64,000 bases of DNA from Terriglobia bacterium. GTDB taxonomy: Bacteria > Acidobacteriota > Terriglobia > Terriglobales > Acidobacteriaceae. The translations under genes and the position numbers were made by a program. Positions 35,339 through 46,586 of the stretch are shown here, one piece after another (the first letter of the stretch is position 1; each line of letters starts with the position of its first letter). The notes under the pieces were generated by a model. The model saw nothing but the letters and a program-made list of their open reading frames with translations, was not told the origin of the DNA and ran no database searches. The stretch covers positions 62,001 to 126,000 of the forward strand of contig JAIQFO010000008.1 in assembly GCA_020073215.1 (NCBI GenBank), in the 5' to 3' direction.

Positions 35339-36130
35339 ATGGTCCGACTGCCGTACTTGCCGCTCGCGGCATTTCTTTTCGCTCTGCTGGCGACCGCGAC
35401 CGCGCAGGAACCCGATGAACCGGTTGCCAATTCCGGTCGACCTACGGTCTCCACGCCGGCCACCCTCACTCCGGTTGGCTATCTTCAGTTTGAAACCGGA
35501 TTCTTGCAGGCGACGCACTCTCCAGAGGTTTCTTCCCAGTCAAGCCTTAACGAGGTGATGAAGTTTTCGGTATCTCATCGGATCGAATTGTTGGCCGCGA
35601 GCGGACCCTTTGCGCATTCGCGGGCTGACGGTCAATCGGCAAATGGGGTGGGCGACGTGTTGCTGGGTGTGCAAGGAGTTGTTCATCAGGGAGAAGGGGC
35701 CCGGCCGACAATTGCGTTGAGCTATTTCCACAGAATTTACAGCGGAGACGCGCCCGATCTCGATATTGGCAGCGCGAGAAATTCCGTTCTCCTTCTGGCC
35801 AGCGCAGACGTAAAAGGCTTTCACTACGACACCAATTACTTGTTCAATGAAGTGATCGACGCGGGAATTCACCGGGCACAGTTCGGGCAGACGCTCTCGG
35901 TCTCGCATCCACTGGGGGAGAAGTTCGGCGTGTCGGGAGAAATATGGCATTTCACTCAGCCTTCTCTGCGCAGCAACGCTGTGGGCAACCTGTGGGCGCT
36001 GAACTACAACCTGCGGAAGAACCTTGTGCTTGACGGCGGCTTCAATCGCGGCTTAACCAATACCTCCACGCGGTGGGAAGAATTCTTTGGATTCACTTAT
36101 TTACTGCCGCGCAAGATGCTTCGGCGCTAA
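35339..36130 (+). CDS. Secreted beta-rich protein, probable outer-membrane channel
   Basis: A 263-residue protein with a clean signal peptide (residues 1-21, cleaved after TATAQ). The mature part alternates polar and hydrophobic residues in short strands with GYLQFETGFLQA, FSVSHRIELLA, VGDVLLGVQGV and NLVLDGGFNRGL segments, and it ends with a strand GFTYLLPRKM, as in small outer-membrane 'transporter' beta-barrels. It begins 11 bases after the universal stress protein gene, so it probably belongs to the mntH transcript. The substrate is unknown. Confidence 0.72.
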   Translation: MVRLPYLPLAAFLFALLATATAQEPDEPVANSGRPTVSTPATLTPVGYLQFETGFLQATHSPEVSSQSSLNEVMKFSVSHRIELLAASGPFAHSRADGQSANGVGDVLLGVQGVVHQGEGARPTIALSYFHRIYSGDAPDLDIGSARNSVLLLASADVKGFHYDTNYLFNEVIDAGIHRAQFGQTLSVSHPLGEKFGVSGEIWHFTQPSLRSNAVGNLWALNYNLRKNLVLDGGFNRGLTNTSTRWEEFFGFTYLLPRKMLRR

Positions 36131-36265
36131 TCTACCTGGCGCACGGCCGAGAGCGGCCTCTCTGCGCGAACGTCCCTCCACAAGCCTTCAAAACCGACTA
36201 CACTATTAGTTCCGAGTCTGCATTATTTCCCGGTTCTATGCCGGAGTTTGTGAAGGAAGGTCATT

Positions 36266-38959
<2,694 letters not shown>

Positions 38960-38987
38960 CGGTCGTCAAAAAATTCGGACATCGCAG

Positions 38988-39069
38988 CCCCGGAGGGGCG
39001 ACCTAACTTAGCCCAGCGCTTCAGCGCTGGGTAACGCGGGATGAGAACTCAAGTCCCGGAGGGACGACC
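38988..39069. repeat. CCCGGAGGG direct-repeat/hairpin element after acnA
   Basis: Two direct repeats (CCCCGGAGGGGCGACC at 38988-39003 and TCCCGGAGGGACGACC at 39054-39069) flank a near-perfect hairpin (CCCAGCGCT 39012-39020, AGCGCTGGG 39023-39031, two-base loop). It is part of the 479-bp gap between acnA and the cytochrome gene, which holds no gene that I can support. Confidence 0.7.
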
Positions 39070-39234
39070 GAAGTTCTCCCGCCAACACCGAAGCATTCCA
39101 CCCCATCACGCCAACCCGGCCTGATGCGCCGGCACCACGTCAACCAAAATCAAAGACTCGGGTTTCTCCGCAGCCTGGGAAAATGTACAAATTATTTTTT
39201 TTGTATCTATTTCTGTACACGCCAAGTACATCAA

Positions 39235-39250
39235 TTGCGCAATTGCGCAA
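39235..39250. promoter_or_regulatory. 16-bp perfect palindrome upstream of the multiheme cytochrome
   Basis: TTGCGCAATTGCGCAA is a perfect palindrome and also two tandem copies of the palindrome TTGCGCAA. It lies about 190 bases before the cytochrome start in an AT-rich stretch, just upstream of the GTGA-N6-TCAC site. An operator role is likely but unproven. Confidence 0.4.
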
Positions 39251-39275
39251 CAGTAAATTTAGAATCACATCTACG

Positions 39276-39317
39276 CGTGACCGAGATCACGGAATCGGTG
39301 AGCGCCTGCCTGATAAA
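39276..39317 (+). promoter_or_regulatory. CRP/FNR-type site and -10 box for the multiheme cytochrome gene
   Basis: CGTGA-ccgaga-TCACG (39276-39291) fits the CRP-family half-site pattern TGTGA-N6-TCACA apart from the outer base. A GATAAA at 39312-39317 predicts a start near 39324, so the palindrome centre would be about -41, which is class II activator geometry. A similar core, GTGA-N6-TCAC, lies at 48506-48519 before actA. Confidence 0.5.
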
Positions 39318-39438
39318 TTCTCCGGAACTGCTGTAAACCGCCACTTCTGATTTGCTCCATTTCGTGGGTTACGCCGCCTCGTTGGGAAAAAACATTCAAC
39401 TCTAACCAAGAACCGTTCAACCGCGAGGAGAATTCTCG

Positions 39439-41112
39439 ATGAAACGCATTTTGCTTTTGAGCCTGTTGTCTATTGCGTTGTTGTTTTCCTACGGCGGAGG
39501 TCCGGCGCGCCTGCAAGCACGCCCGAGTTCTTCTGCTTCAACCGGCGGTACGCAGCTTGCGGCGGCTACGACATCTGCCTATACCCTGGTCGCCTGGAGC
39601 GAACTGGGCATGCACTGCATCGACGGAAAAGATTATTCAATCTTCTCCGTGTTGCCTCCCTACAACATCATTCACGCCCAGTTGCTGAAGAGGGGCGAAC
39701 CGCCAGTGCCGGTGACCAGCGGGGTTACGATCACTTATCAGGCAGTGGCGGACGCCACCAAGTCGATCAATACGACCAGCTCCACCAAGACCAACTTCTG
39801 GACCTACGTGCAAACTCTGTTCCACGGCAATCCGCCTCCCAACACCGGACTGGCGGGCTATAAAGTCCAAAGCACGACCCCGCAGAAGATGGCTTACAAC
39901 ACCACGGCCGCCTACTGGGAAGGGGTGGGTATTCCTACCGTTGGCTATGACGATAAGGGCAACTTCAATCCTTACCCGATGGCCAAACTCGTTGCCAGGA
40001 ATTCGAGCGGCACCGTGCTGGCGACAGCGAGCATCGTCCTCGCGGTGAGCGATGAGATGAGTTGCAACACGTGTCACAAGTCCGGCACTGACCCAGCAGC
40101 GCAGCCCGCCAGCGGATGGGTCAACAATGCGGACCCGGCCAAGGATACGAAGCTCAACATCCTCAAGAAGCACGATGACCGCTGGAATATCTCGGGCTAT
40201 CTCAGCCAACTCAAGGCGAACGGATACACCTACCGGTCCACTCTGTATCAAACCGCGGTGAGCGGGACTCCGGTGTTGTGCGCGGCGTGCCATAGCGACA
40301 ATGCTCTGGGCCTGCCCGGCTTGGCTGGGATCGGCGCCGAAGCCAGTGACATGCACACCCTGCACGGTCCGCAGATTCTCCAGTCGAACGGACAGACCCT
40401 CGACCAGAACAGCAAGGTTGACGACAACAAGTCGTGCTACCTGTGCCATCCCGGTCCCGTGACCCAGTGCAAACGCGGGGCCATGAACAAGGTATTGTGC
40501 TCGGGCTGCCACGGCACGCTGACCTACGCCGGGAACCCCGCGCGCAACCCTTGGCTGATTGAACCCTCCTGTCAGCTCTGTCACCAGAATAGCCAGCGCT
40601 ACACCACGGCGTTCGATACTGGCGGAAGCTGGCGAACGGTCACGGACCAGACTTTCGCCACCAACCAGAACGTACCTATGGCGGGAGCGGACTTGTATCG
40701 GTATAGTTCCGGCCACGGTACGGTATTCTGCTCGGCTTGCCACGGCTCGCCGCACGCGGAGTATCCGACACTGCAAGCGAATGACAGCGTCTATCCCACG
40801 AAATTGCAGGGATACGTTGCGAAGATTACCGAATGCAGCGTCTGCCACACCAGCGTGCCGGTGACTCCGAACGGCGGGCCGCACGGGGTCCACACCATCG
40901 GGCAGACGTGGGTTAGCGGTCACCACGACTATGCGCAGGGTCATCTGTCAGCCTGCGCCTACTGCCATGGCGCCGACTACCGTGGAACACCCCTGTCGGT
41001 TGCCAAAGTAGCACGCACGTTCAACGTCGATGACGGAAGAACCAAAAGCTTCCCCGCCGGACATCAGTTCAACTGCTACGACTGCCACAACGGCCCGAAC
41101 GGAGGCGACTAA
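39439..41112 (+). CDS. Nine-heme secreted cytochrome c
   Basis: A 557-residue exported protein with a signal peptide (about residues 1-25) and nine CxxCH heme motifs: CNTCH, CAACH, CYLCH, CSGCH, CQLCH, CSACH, CSVCH, CAYCH and CYDCH, all in the C-terminal two thirds. The first 190 residues contain no heme and start with a YTLVAWSELGMHCIDGKDYS segment. The hemes are spread irregularly, unlike cytochrome c3 or NrfA. It stands alone with its own promoter and terminator, so it may pass electrons between periplasmic partners or to an extracellular acceptor; this is inference. GAGGAG lies eight bases before the ATG. Confidence 0.9.
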   Translation: MKRILLLSLLSIALLFSYGGGPARLQARPSSSASTGGTQLAAATTSAYTLVAWSELGMHCIDGKDYSIFSVLPPYNIIHAQLLKRGEPPVPVTSGVTITYQAVADATKSINTTSSTKTNFWTYVQTLFHGNPPPNTGLAGYKVQSTTPQKMAYNTTAAYWEGVGIPTVGYDDKGNFNPYPMAKLVARNSSGTVLATASIVLAVSDEMSCNTCHKSGTDPAAQPASGWVNNADPAKDTKLNILKKHDDRWNISGYLSQLKANGYTYRSTLYQTAVSGTPVLCAACHSDNALGLPGLAGIGAEASDMHTLHGPQILQSNGQTLDQNSKVDDNKSCYLCHPGPVTQCKRGAMNKVLCSGCHGTLTYAGNPARNPWLIEPSCQLCHQNSQRYTTAFDTGGSWRTVTDQTFATNQNVPMAGADLYRYSSGHGTVFCSACHGSPHAEYPTLQANDSVYPTKLQGYVAKITECSVCHTSVPVTPNGGPHGVHTIGQTWVSGHHDYAQGHLSACAYCHGADYRGTPLSVAKVARTFNVDDGRTKSFPAGHQFNCYDCHNGPNGGD

Positions 41113-41152
41113 GAGGAGCAAAATTTAAGCTCCAACCTAATTCTCAACTTTG

Positions 41153-41186
41153 GAGAGCCGGGCCGCGCCGCCCGGCTCTCTTTTTT
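41153..41186 (+). terminator. Strong Rho-independent terminator after the multiheme cytochrome
   Basis: GAGAGCCGGGC (41153-41163) and GCCCGGCTCTC (41170-41180) form a perfect 11-bp stem with a 6-base loop, followed by TTTTTT. This is the best intrinsic terminator in the window, and it isolates the cytochrome transcript from the EamA gene. Confidence 0.95.
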
Positions 41187-41222
41187 GGTGCGCGCTGTTT
41201 CTGAGCTTTTCGTTCCACGTGC

Positions 41223-41228
41223 TAATCT
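41223..41228 (+). promoter_or_regulatory. Candidate -10 box, EamA transporter (leaderless-type spacing)
   Basis: TAATCT lies nine bases before the ATG at 41238, directly after the preceding gene's terminator. There is no ribosome-binding site. The -35 position shows no clear match. Confidence 0.3.
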
Positions 41229-41237
41229 CAAGTTCCG

Positions 41238-42083
41238 ATGTCCGTCGCACCCCAATACATCCCCGTCGCCTTTAGCCTGACCGCGGTAGGGGTCTGGGGC
41301 GCAAGTGATTTTCTGGGCGGAGTGGGCGCACGGCGCGCGAATGCGTTTCTGTTCACGGCCATCGTGCACCTGAGCGGCCTGGTCCTGGTGGGCACTCTCG
41401 CCCTGACGACCCGTGCACCATTTCCTGGAAACGCCAGCTTGGTGTGGTCGATGATCGCCGGGGCGGTCGGGGGCATTGCCCTGGCCTTGTTCTATGCTTC
41501 GCTGGCTAGCGGAAACATGGGACTGGTCGCGCCTGTGGCCGCCGTTCTGGGCGCGGCAATTCCCACCATCGTGACTGCCTTCGCCGAGGGCTTTCCGGGC
41601 TATCGCCACCTGTTCGGTTTTATTCTCGCCGGAATTGGTGTCTGGCTCATCTCCCGTACCGAATCTGGCGTTGGTCGTCCCGAAGGCTTAGGCATGGCGG
41701 TGCTGGCCGGAATCGGCTTCGCGGGCTTTTATCTCTGTATCCACCGCGCGGGCAACGGCTCAGCAATGTGGATCGCGACCTGCTCGCGCTTCGGTTCCTT
41801 GCTAGTGACGGGAACCGTCGTTCTTTTCGGAAAACACCTGCGCGCGGTGGCCGCCCCGGTACTGAGCATTGCCTTGGTTGCCGGAATTCTCGACATCTCC
41901 GGCACCGCCGTCTTCATCCGCGCGAGTCAAATTGGACGCTTGGATGACGCGGTCGTGCTCAGTTCGCTCTATCCCGCGGTTACCGTTTTGCTGGCTCGCA
42001 TCTTTCTGCATGAGCACTTCAGCCGCGCCCGTACCATCGGCATGGTTGCGGCGCTGGCGGCGGTTCCGATGATTGCGGGGTGA
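41238..42083 (+). CDS. EamA/DMT-family membrane transporter
   Basis: A 281-residue protein with ten predicted membrane helices in two tandem halves, the EamA duplication. The first half starts FSLTAVGVWGASDFLGG, and the second half starts GLGMAVLAGIGFAGFYLCIHRAG. The conserved ends of the halves are GLVAPVAAVLGAAIPTIVTAFAEG and AVVLSSLYPAVTVLLARIFLHEHFS. Such proteins export amino acids or other metabolites; the substrate cannot be inferred. It has its own candidate promoter and is followed by a 22-bp perfect palindrome. Confidence 0.9.
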   Translation: MSVAPQYIPVAFSLTAVGVWGASDFLGGVGARRANAFLFTAIVHLSGLVLVGTLALTTRAPFPGNASLVWSMIAGAVGGIALALFYASLASGNMGLVAPVAAVLGAAIPTIVTAFAEGFPGYRHLFGFILAGIGVWLISRTESGVGRPEGLGMAVLAGIGFAGFYLCIHRAGNGSAMWIATCSRFGSLLVTGTVVLFGKHLRAVAAPVLSIALVAGILDISGTAVFIRASQIGRLDDAVVLSSLYPAVTVLLARIFLHEHFSRARTIGMVAALAAVPMIAG

Positions 42084-42097
42084 AAAAGGAAGAGTTG

Positions 42098-42119
42098 TTC
42101 CATATTCCGGAATATGGAA
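42098..42119. promoter_or_regulatory. 22-bp perfect palindrome between EamA and the Opp-type ATPase
   Basis: The 22 bases TTCCATATTCC and its exact complement form an uninterrupted palindrome, 14 bases after the EamA stop codon and 50 bases before the ATPase GTG. It has no loop and no T-run, so a dimeric-repressor operator is more likely than a terminator. Confidence 0.45.
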
Positions 42120-42168
42120 TGGGTTGATGCTGTACGCTCTGTAACTGATCATTGAGCGTAGGTGATCT

Positions 42169-43008
42169 GTGCCTCTGGTTGCCGTTCGGAATGTCACGAA
42201 GATTTTCGACCTTGCCGAATCCCCGTTCGGCGGGCGCGGTGCGGGCCAAGTCCGCGCCGTGGATGACGTCTCGCTCGATATTCACGAGGGCGAAACGCTT
42301 GGCTTGGTAGGCGAATCCGGCTCAGGCAAAAGTACGCTTGGACGCCTTATCCTGCGCCTGATCGAGCCGACGTCGGGCTCTATACTTTTCGAGGGCATCG
42401 ATCTGCTGCGAGCGAACGGCTCCGAACTGCGCCGTATTCGCCGCGACATGCAGATCATCTTTCAGGACCCGTTCGGCTCGCTCGACCCGCGCTTCCGCGT
42501 TGAAGACGTGATCGCTGAACCGCTCATCCTGCATCGGAAGACGCTTCATCCGGCAATCGCCGGCCAGAAGACCCAGGTCGAAAGTCCGGGACGCGATGCC
42601 CGGCGCCAGCGCGTGCGCGAACTCTTGCGGGCGGTGGGAATGGATGAATCGGCTATGTCCCGTTATCCGCACGAGTTTTCCGGGGGCCAGCGCCAGCGCA
42701 TCGGCATCGCCCGTGCCCTCGCCCTGCGGCCGAAATTCATCGTTGCCGATGAACCGGTTTCCGCCCTCGACGCCAGCGTCGGCGCCCAGATCGTGAATCT
42801 TCTGCAGCAACTCCAACGCGATTTCGGCCTGACCTATTTGTTCATCTCGCACTCCATGCCAGTGGTGCGCTATCTCTCGACCCGCATCGCGGTGATGTAT
42901 CAGGGCAAGATCGTCGAGGTCGGAACGACGGAGCAGATCACAACCCAACCGCAGCACGCTTACACGCGCAAGCTGCTGGCGGCCACGCCGGAGATGGCGG
43001 CGTCGTAG
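42169..43008 (+). CDS. Oligopeptide/dipeptide-type ABC transporter ATP-binding protein
   Basis: A 279-residue ATPase of the OppF/DppF type. Walker A is GESGSGKST, the Q-loop [11 protein letters not shown], the signature FSGGQRQR, Walker [13 protein letters not shown] and the H-loop FISHSM. The C-terminus has the [13 protein letters not shown] segment of the oligopeptide family. No permease or binding protein is next to it, so it is an orphan subunit unless partners are encoded elsewhere. GTG start; GTAGG lies eight bases upstream. Confidence 0.93.
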   Translation: MPLVAVRNVTKIFDLAESPFGGRGAGQVRAVDDVSLDIHEGETLGLVGESGSGKSTLGRLILRLIEPTSGSILFEGIDLLRANGSELRRIRRDMQIIFQDPFGSLDPRFRVEDVIAEPLILHRKTLHPAIAGQKTQVESPGRDARRQRVRELLRAVGMDESAMSRYPHEFSGGQRQRIGIARALALRPKFIVADEPVSALDASVGAQIVNLLQQLQRDFGLTYLFISHSMPVVRYLSTRIAVMYQGKIVEVGTTEQITTQPQHAYTRKLLAATPEMAAS

Positions 43009-43074
43009 CTCGGCTTTGTGTGGCGGCGGGGCAAGGCCCCGTCCCCCCGCGAGCATTTACAATTGCTCCGCACC

Positions 43075-44235
43075 ATGCACACCGCAGACGTCGTTCTAAT
43101 CGGTGGAGGGATTGTCGGTTCCAGCATCGCCTATCATCTGGCTGCGGCTGGCTGCTCGAACGTCGTCGTCCTTGAGCGCGAGACCACGCAGGGTAAGGGG
43201 TCCACGGGCAAGAGCATGGGCGGCGTGCGAGCCCAGTTCTCGACACCAGTCAACATCCAGATGTCGCTTTACTCGATCCCGTTTTATTCGACCTTCGAGG
43301 AGCGGCTTGGCTATCCGTGCGACTATCGTCCCCAAGGATATCTTTTTTGCGCGACCAGCGAAAAGCACATGGCCTACCTGCGCGCCAACTACGAAAAGCA
43401 GGTTGCCTTGGGACTGCAGAACGCACGCCTCGTCGCCGGCGACGAGATCCGCAGCCAGTTCCCGCAACTCCGTGGCGACGACATTGTCGGCGGCAGCTTC
43501 TGTTCCACCGACGGGTTTGTCGATCCCTACAGCGCCATGATCGGCTATATGACGTGGGCCAGCGACCACGGCGCCCGGCTCTGGAAAAACGCAAGCGTAA
43601 CTGGAATCACGCGCAACCTCGACGACGGGGGCTTTGAAGTCCTGACCACGCGCGACACAGTCTCCACACGCACGGTCGTGAACTGTGCCGGAGCATGGGC
43701 GGCCTCGATTGCCAGGATGGTTGGCATCGATCTGCCGGTTGAACCTTTGCGGCGCATGCTGGTTCCGACCGAACCGTTTGACCAATTTCCCCACACCGCG
43801 CCCATGATCGTCGACATGTCCAACGGTTTTCACTTTCGCCCCGAGAGCCGCGGATTCCTGCTGGCGTGGAACGATCCGGAAGAAACGCCCGGCTACAAAA
43901 CCGATTTCGATACGAGCTTCATCGAAAAGATCCTGACCCGCGCTGCGGATCGCGTGCCTGTATTCGAAAACGTCGCGGTCAATCCCCAGAGAGCCTGGGC
44001 CGGCCTCTATGAAATGACGCCCGATCACCACCCGATTCTCGGCGAATCTCCGGATGTCCCCGGCTTCTTTTTCGCCAACGGGTTCAGCGGGCACGGCGTG
44101 ATGCACTCGCCCGCCACCGGAAAGATCCTGAGCGACCTGATTCTGACCGGCAAGACCGACTTGATCGACGCGTCTTTGCTGAGCTTTTCGCGCTTCGCGG
44201 AGGGGCGAATGATTCATGAGACGGCGGTGCTGTGA
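43075..44235 (+). CDS. FAD-dependent amine/amino acid oxidase (DAO family)
   Basis: A 386-residue DadA/sarcosine-oxidase-like flavoprotein. The N-terminal Rossmann motif is VVLIGGGIVGSSIAYHL, followed by VVLERETTQGKGSTGKSMGG. The flavin-contacting middle has VVNCAGAWAASIARMVGIDLPVEPLRRML. The C-terminus has WAGLYEMTPDHHPILGESPDVPGFFFANGFSGHGVMHSPATGK. Substrate specificity is open; such enzymes act on sarcosine, proline or D-amino acids. An earlier in-frame start (43018) would read through a repeat, so I use the ATG at 43075. It overlaps the next gene by one base. Confidence 0.92.
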   Translation: MHTADVVLIGGGIVGSSIAYHLAAAGCSNVVVLERETTQGKGSTGKSMGGVRAQFSTPVNIQMSLYSIPFYSTFEERLGYPCDYRPQGYLFCATSEKHMAYLRANYEKQVALGLQNARLVAGDEIRSQFPQLRGDDIVGGSFCSTDGFVDPYSAMIGYMTWASDHGARLWKNASVTGITRNLDDGGFEVLTTRDTVSTRTVVNCAGAWAASIARMVGIDLPVEPLRRMLVPTEPFDQFPHTAPMIVDMSNGFHFRPESRGFLLAWNDPEETPGYKTDFDTSFIEKILTRAADRVPVFENVAVNPQRAWAGLYEMTPDHHPILGESPDVPGFFFANGFSGHGVMHSPATGKILSDLILTGKTDLIDASLLSFSRFAEGRMIHETAVL

Positions 44236-44723
44236 TGATAGAAGCGAAATACATTCTCAGAGTTGACGAAGCGACCGATGCCGCACGTAAAGCATATCGG
44301 TATGACTTGCTGACATGGCTGAGCCGTGCCGTTAGCGTTGTAGTTGGGCTGGGATTAATCGGTATAGTGTTCACGGGGAAGCCATCTCCCGCGTACTGGG
44401 TTTTGGCTGTCGGGATATGGTTTGTTTGGCACGGGATTCAGTCTCCTGTGACTCGATTCAACTTCAGGCTATATCTTAAAATGGGCGCCCCAAACGAAGA
44501 GGTCGCGGTCCAAATCGACGAAACAGCGGTCATCATAGTAGCTCCAAATGTGCGGACTGAAGCAAACTGGGCGGCCTTCAAGCTGACGTTCGAAACTTCG
44601 AAGACGTTTGCGCTTCATGATGGCAAGCTGTTATACGTTTTTCCGAAACGTGCCTTTAGCGAGGAGTCTCGCGAGGAATTTCGCAGGCTAGTCGCCGAGA
44701 AGAACATCCCGACCAAACGCTAA
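44235..44723 (+). CDS. YcxB-like membrane protein
   Basis: A 162-residue protein with two membrane helices near residues 28-48 and 52-70 and a C-terminal beta domain. The domain ends with the pattern seen in YcxB-like proteins: ETSKTFALHDGKLLYVFPKRAFSEES, then EFRRLV. The function of this family is unknown. Its ATG overlaps the preceding stop codon (TGATG), so it is translationally coupled to the FAD oxidoreductase; the reason for that pairing is not clear. A GTG three bases earlier is an alternative start. Confidence 0.8.
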   Translation: MIEAKYILRVDEATDAARKAYRYDLLTWLSRAVSVVVGLGLIGIVFTGKPSPAYWVLAVGIWFVWHGIQSPVTRFNFRLYLKMGAPNEEVAVQIDETAVIIVAPNVRTEANWAAFKLTFETSKTFALHDGKLLYVFPKRAFSEESREEFRRLVAEKNIPTKR

Positions 44724-44795
44724 TGCGTGTTCATCCGCGGTATGCGCGGAAGAAAAGTTCCGTTAGAATTCTGAGTTCACATCACGAAAACTCCT

Positions 44796-46088
44796 ATGCC
44801 CAAGGAACTCAACTACTGGCTCACCACCGTTCAGATGCCCACCGCGCCGGCGCAACCATTGCCGGAAAGCGCTGACGTTGCCATCATAGGCGCCGGATTC
44901 ACCGGACTCACCGCCGCGCTCTCCCTCGCCAAGCGCGGCGCGAAGGTGGTTGTGCTGGAATCGGAAACCATTGGTTGGGGCGCGAGTTCCCGCAACGGCG
45001 GCATGGTGCTTCCCGGACTCAAGCTCGGCGTCAACAAACTCATCTCCATGTATGGACGCGAGCTGACGAGCCGCATGTACGCGGCGTCGGTGGAGACCAT
45101 TGGCGTGGTCGAACGGATCGTGCAAGAGGAAGGCATCGGCTGCGATTTCGCTCGCACCGGACACCTCGAGGTCGCCTGCAAACAATCGCATTTCGATGAT
45201 TTCGCCCGCCAGGTGGAAGTAATCGCGCGCGAATTCAACCACCAGCGGCGCGTCGTGCCCCGCGACCAACTCCGCGGCGAAATCGGCTCCGACATTTACT
45301 ACGGCGGCATCGTCGATGAAATCTCGGTGGGTCTCAATCCCGCCGGCTATGTTGCCGGGCTCGGCATCGCGGCCATGCGCGCCGGCGCCCAGATCTGCGA
45401 ACATACCCGGCTGCAAAATGTGCAGCGCGAATCGCGTGACGCTGCGCCCGGTTTCAAGCTCACCACCTCACGCGGCAGCTTCTGGGCCCGCAACGTGCTC
45501 GTCGGAACCAGCGGCTACACGGGCACAGCGACTCCTGCCCTGCGCAAGAAAATCATCCCAATCGGGTCGTTTATTATTACGACCGAAGTGCTTCCGGAAG
45601 CGCTGGCCCGCGAGTTGAGCCCGCGCAACCGCCAGATTTACGATTCCAAGAACTACCTTTATTACTACCGCCTCACCCCAGACAATCGCATGTTGTTCGG
45701 CGGCCGCGCCGCCTTCTTTCCTGAAACCGACCAGACCATCCGCAAAAGCGCCGAAATCCTTCGCCTCGGCATGATCGATGTCTATCCGCAGCTCCGCGAT
45801 ACCAAAGTCGAATACGTTTGGGGTGGCACGCTCGATTTCTGCTTCGACATCATGCCGCATGCAGGCCAGATCGATGGCGTCTATTTCGCCGTCGGGTATG
45901 CGGGACACGGCGTCGCCATGGCCACCTATCAAGGTCAGAAAATGGCCGAATGGATCGCGGAAGGGAAGACCGACAACCCGTTCACGGAGATCCCATTCCC
46001 CGGCGCACCGCTCGGCCTGTACAACGGCAAACCGTGGTTTCTGCCGTTCGCGGGAGCGTACTACAAAGTACTAGACTGGGTGTCGTAG
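44796..46088 (+). CDS. FAD-dependent oxidoreductase, gamma-glutamylputrescine-oxidase-like
   Basis: A 430-residue DAO-fold flavoprotein. A short N-terminal YW-rich segment (ELNYWLTT) precedes the dinucleotide motif VAIIGAGFTGLTAALSLAKRGAKVVVLE, then GWGASSRNGGMV. The C-terminal flavin motif is IDGVYFAVGYAGHGVAMATYQGQKMAEWI. Placement of an N-terminal tail before the FAD domain and the GASSRNGG motif are typical of PuuB/OrdL oxidases, which form an aldehyde, H2O2 and ammonia or glutamyl-aminobutyraldehyde. The aldehyde dehydrogenase two genes downstream fits the next step. Confidence 0.9.
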   Translation: MPKELNYWLTTVQMPTAPAQPLPESADVAIIGAGFTGLTAALSLAKRGAKVVVLESETIGWGASSRNGGMVLPGLKLGVNKLISMYGRELTSRMYAASVETIGVVERIVQEEGIGCDFARTGHLEVACKQSHFDDFARQVEVIAREFNHQRRVVPRDQLRGEIGSDIYYGGIVDEISVGLNPAGYVAGLGIAAMRAGAQICEHTRLQNVQRESRDAAPGFKLTTSRGSFWARNVLVGTSGYTGTATPALRKKIIPIGSFIITTEVLPEALARELSPRNRQIYDSKNYLYYYRLTPDNRMLFGGRAAFFPETDQTIRKSAEILRLGMIDVYPQLRDTKVEYVWGGTLDFCFDIMPHAGQIDGVYFAVGYAGHGVAMATYQGQKMAEWIAEGKTDNPFTEIPFPGAPLGLYNGKPWFLPFAGAYYKVLDWVS

Positions 46089-46092
46089 GAGC

Positions 46093-46158
46093 AGGTCTTA
46101 GGTGTCAGGTCTTAGGAAGTCCAAAGACATCTCAGGTTTTTCCTAAGACCTAAGACCT
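46093..46158. repeat. Heptamer-repeat inverted element, second subfamily (copy a)
   Basis: The left arm 46093-46117 has units AGGTCTT, AGGTGTC and AGGTCTT. The right arm 46141-46158 is TCCTAAGACCTAAGACCT. It begins four bases after the PuuB-like stop codon. The matching copy b (46587-46674) lies on the other side of the AhpD-like gene. Confidence 0.82.
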
Positions 46159-46175
46159 TCTTTTGGAGGAATCCC

Positions 46176-46583
46176 ATGTCCATCTTTGGCCTCATCGAAT
46201 ACGCCGACGCCAGCCCCGAAGTCCGCGCCATCTACGACGACATCATGACCACGCGCAAGACCGACTGGATCAACAACTTCTGGAAGGCGATCGCGCACGA
46301 TCCGGCGATGCTCAAGCGCACTTGGGAAGACATCAAGCAGATCATGGCTCCCGGGGCGCTCGACCCCCTCACCAAGGAAATGATTTACGTCGCTGTCTCG
46401 GTGACGAACCAATGCGAATATTGCATTGCCTCGCATACGGCGTCAGCCAAAAACAAAGGCATGACCGACGCCCAGTTCAAAGAGTTGATGGCCGTGGTCG
46501 GAATGGCGAACCAGACTAACCGCCTCGTTGCCGGGTACCAGGTGGAGGTCGACGACCGCTTCAAACCGCAACCCGGCAAATGA
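46176..46583 (+). CDS. Carboxymuconolactone decarboxylase/AhpD-like protein
   Basis: A 135-residue all-helical protein with the AhpD active-site motif CxxCxxxH: C80, C83 and H87 in NQCEYCIASHT. In this family the cysteine pair is redox-active and can reduce peroxides or act as a peroxiredoxin partner. Placed between an H2O2-producing oxidase and an aldehyde dehydrogenase, it may protect against peroxide; this is inference. A GGAGG lies before the ATG. The gene is bounded on both sides by heptamer inverted elements of the same subfamily. Confidence 0.9.
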   Translation: MSIFGLIEYADASPEVRAIYDDIMTTRKTDWINNFWKAIAHDPAMLKRTWEDIKQIMAPGALDPLTKEMIYVAVSVTNQCEYCIASHTASAKNKGMTDAQFKELMAVVGMANQTNRLVAGYQVEVDDRFKPQPGK

Positions 46584-46586
46584 AGC

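Noticed and set aside
39637-40944. Minus-strand frame of 435 codons opposite the nine-heme cytochrome
   Set aside because: The plus strand encodes nine CxxCH motifs with a signal peptide. The antisense frame has no recognisable domain.
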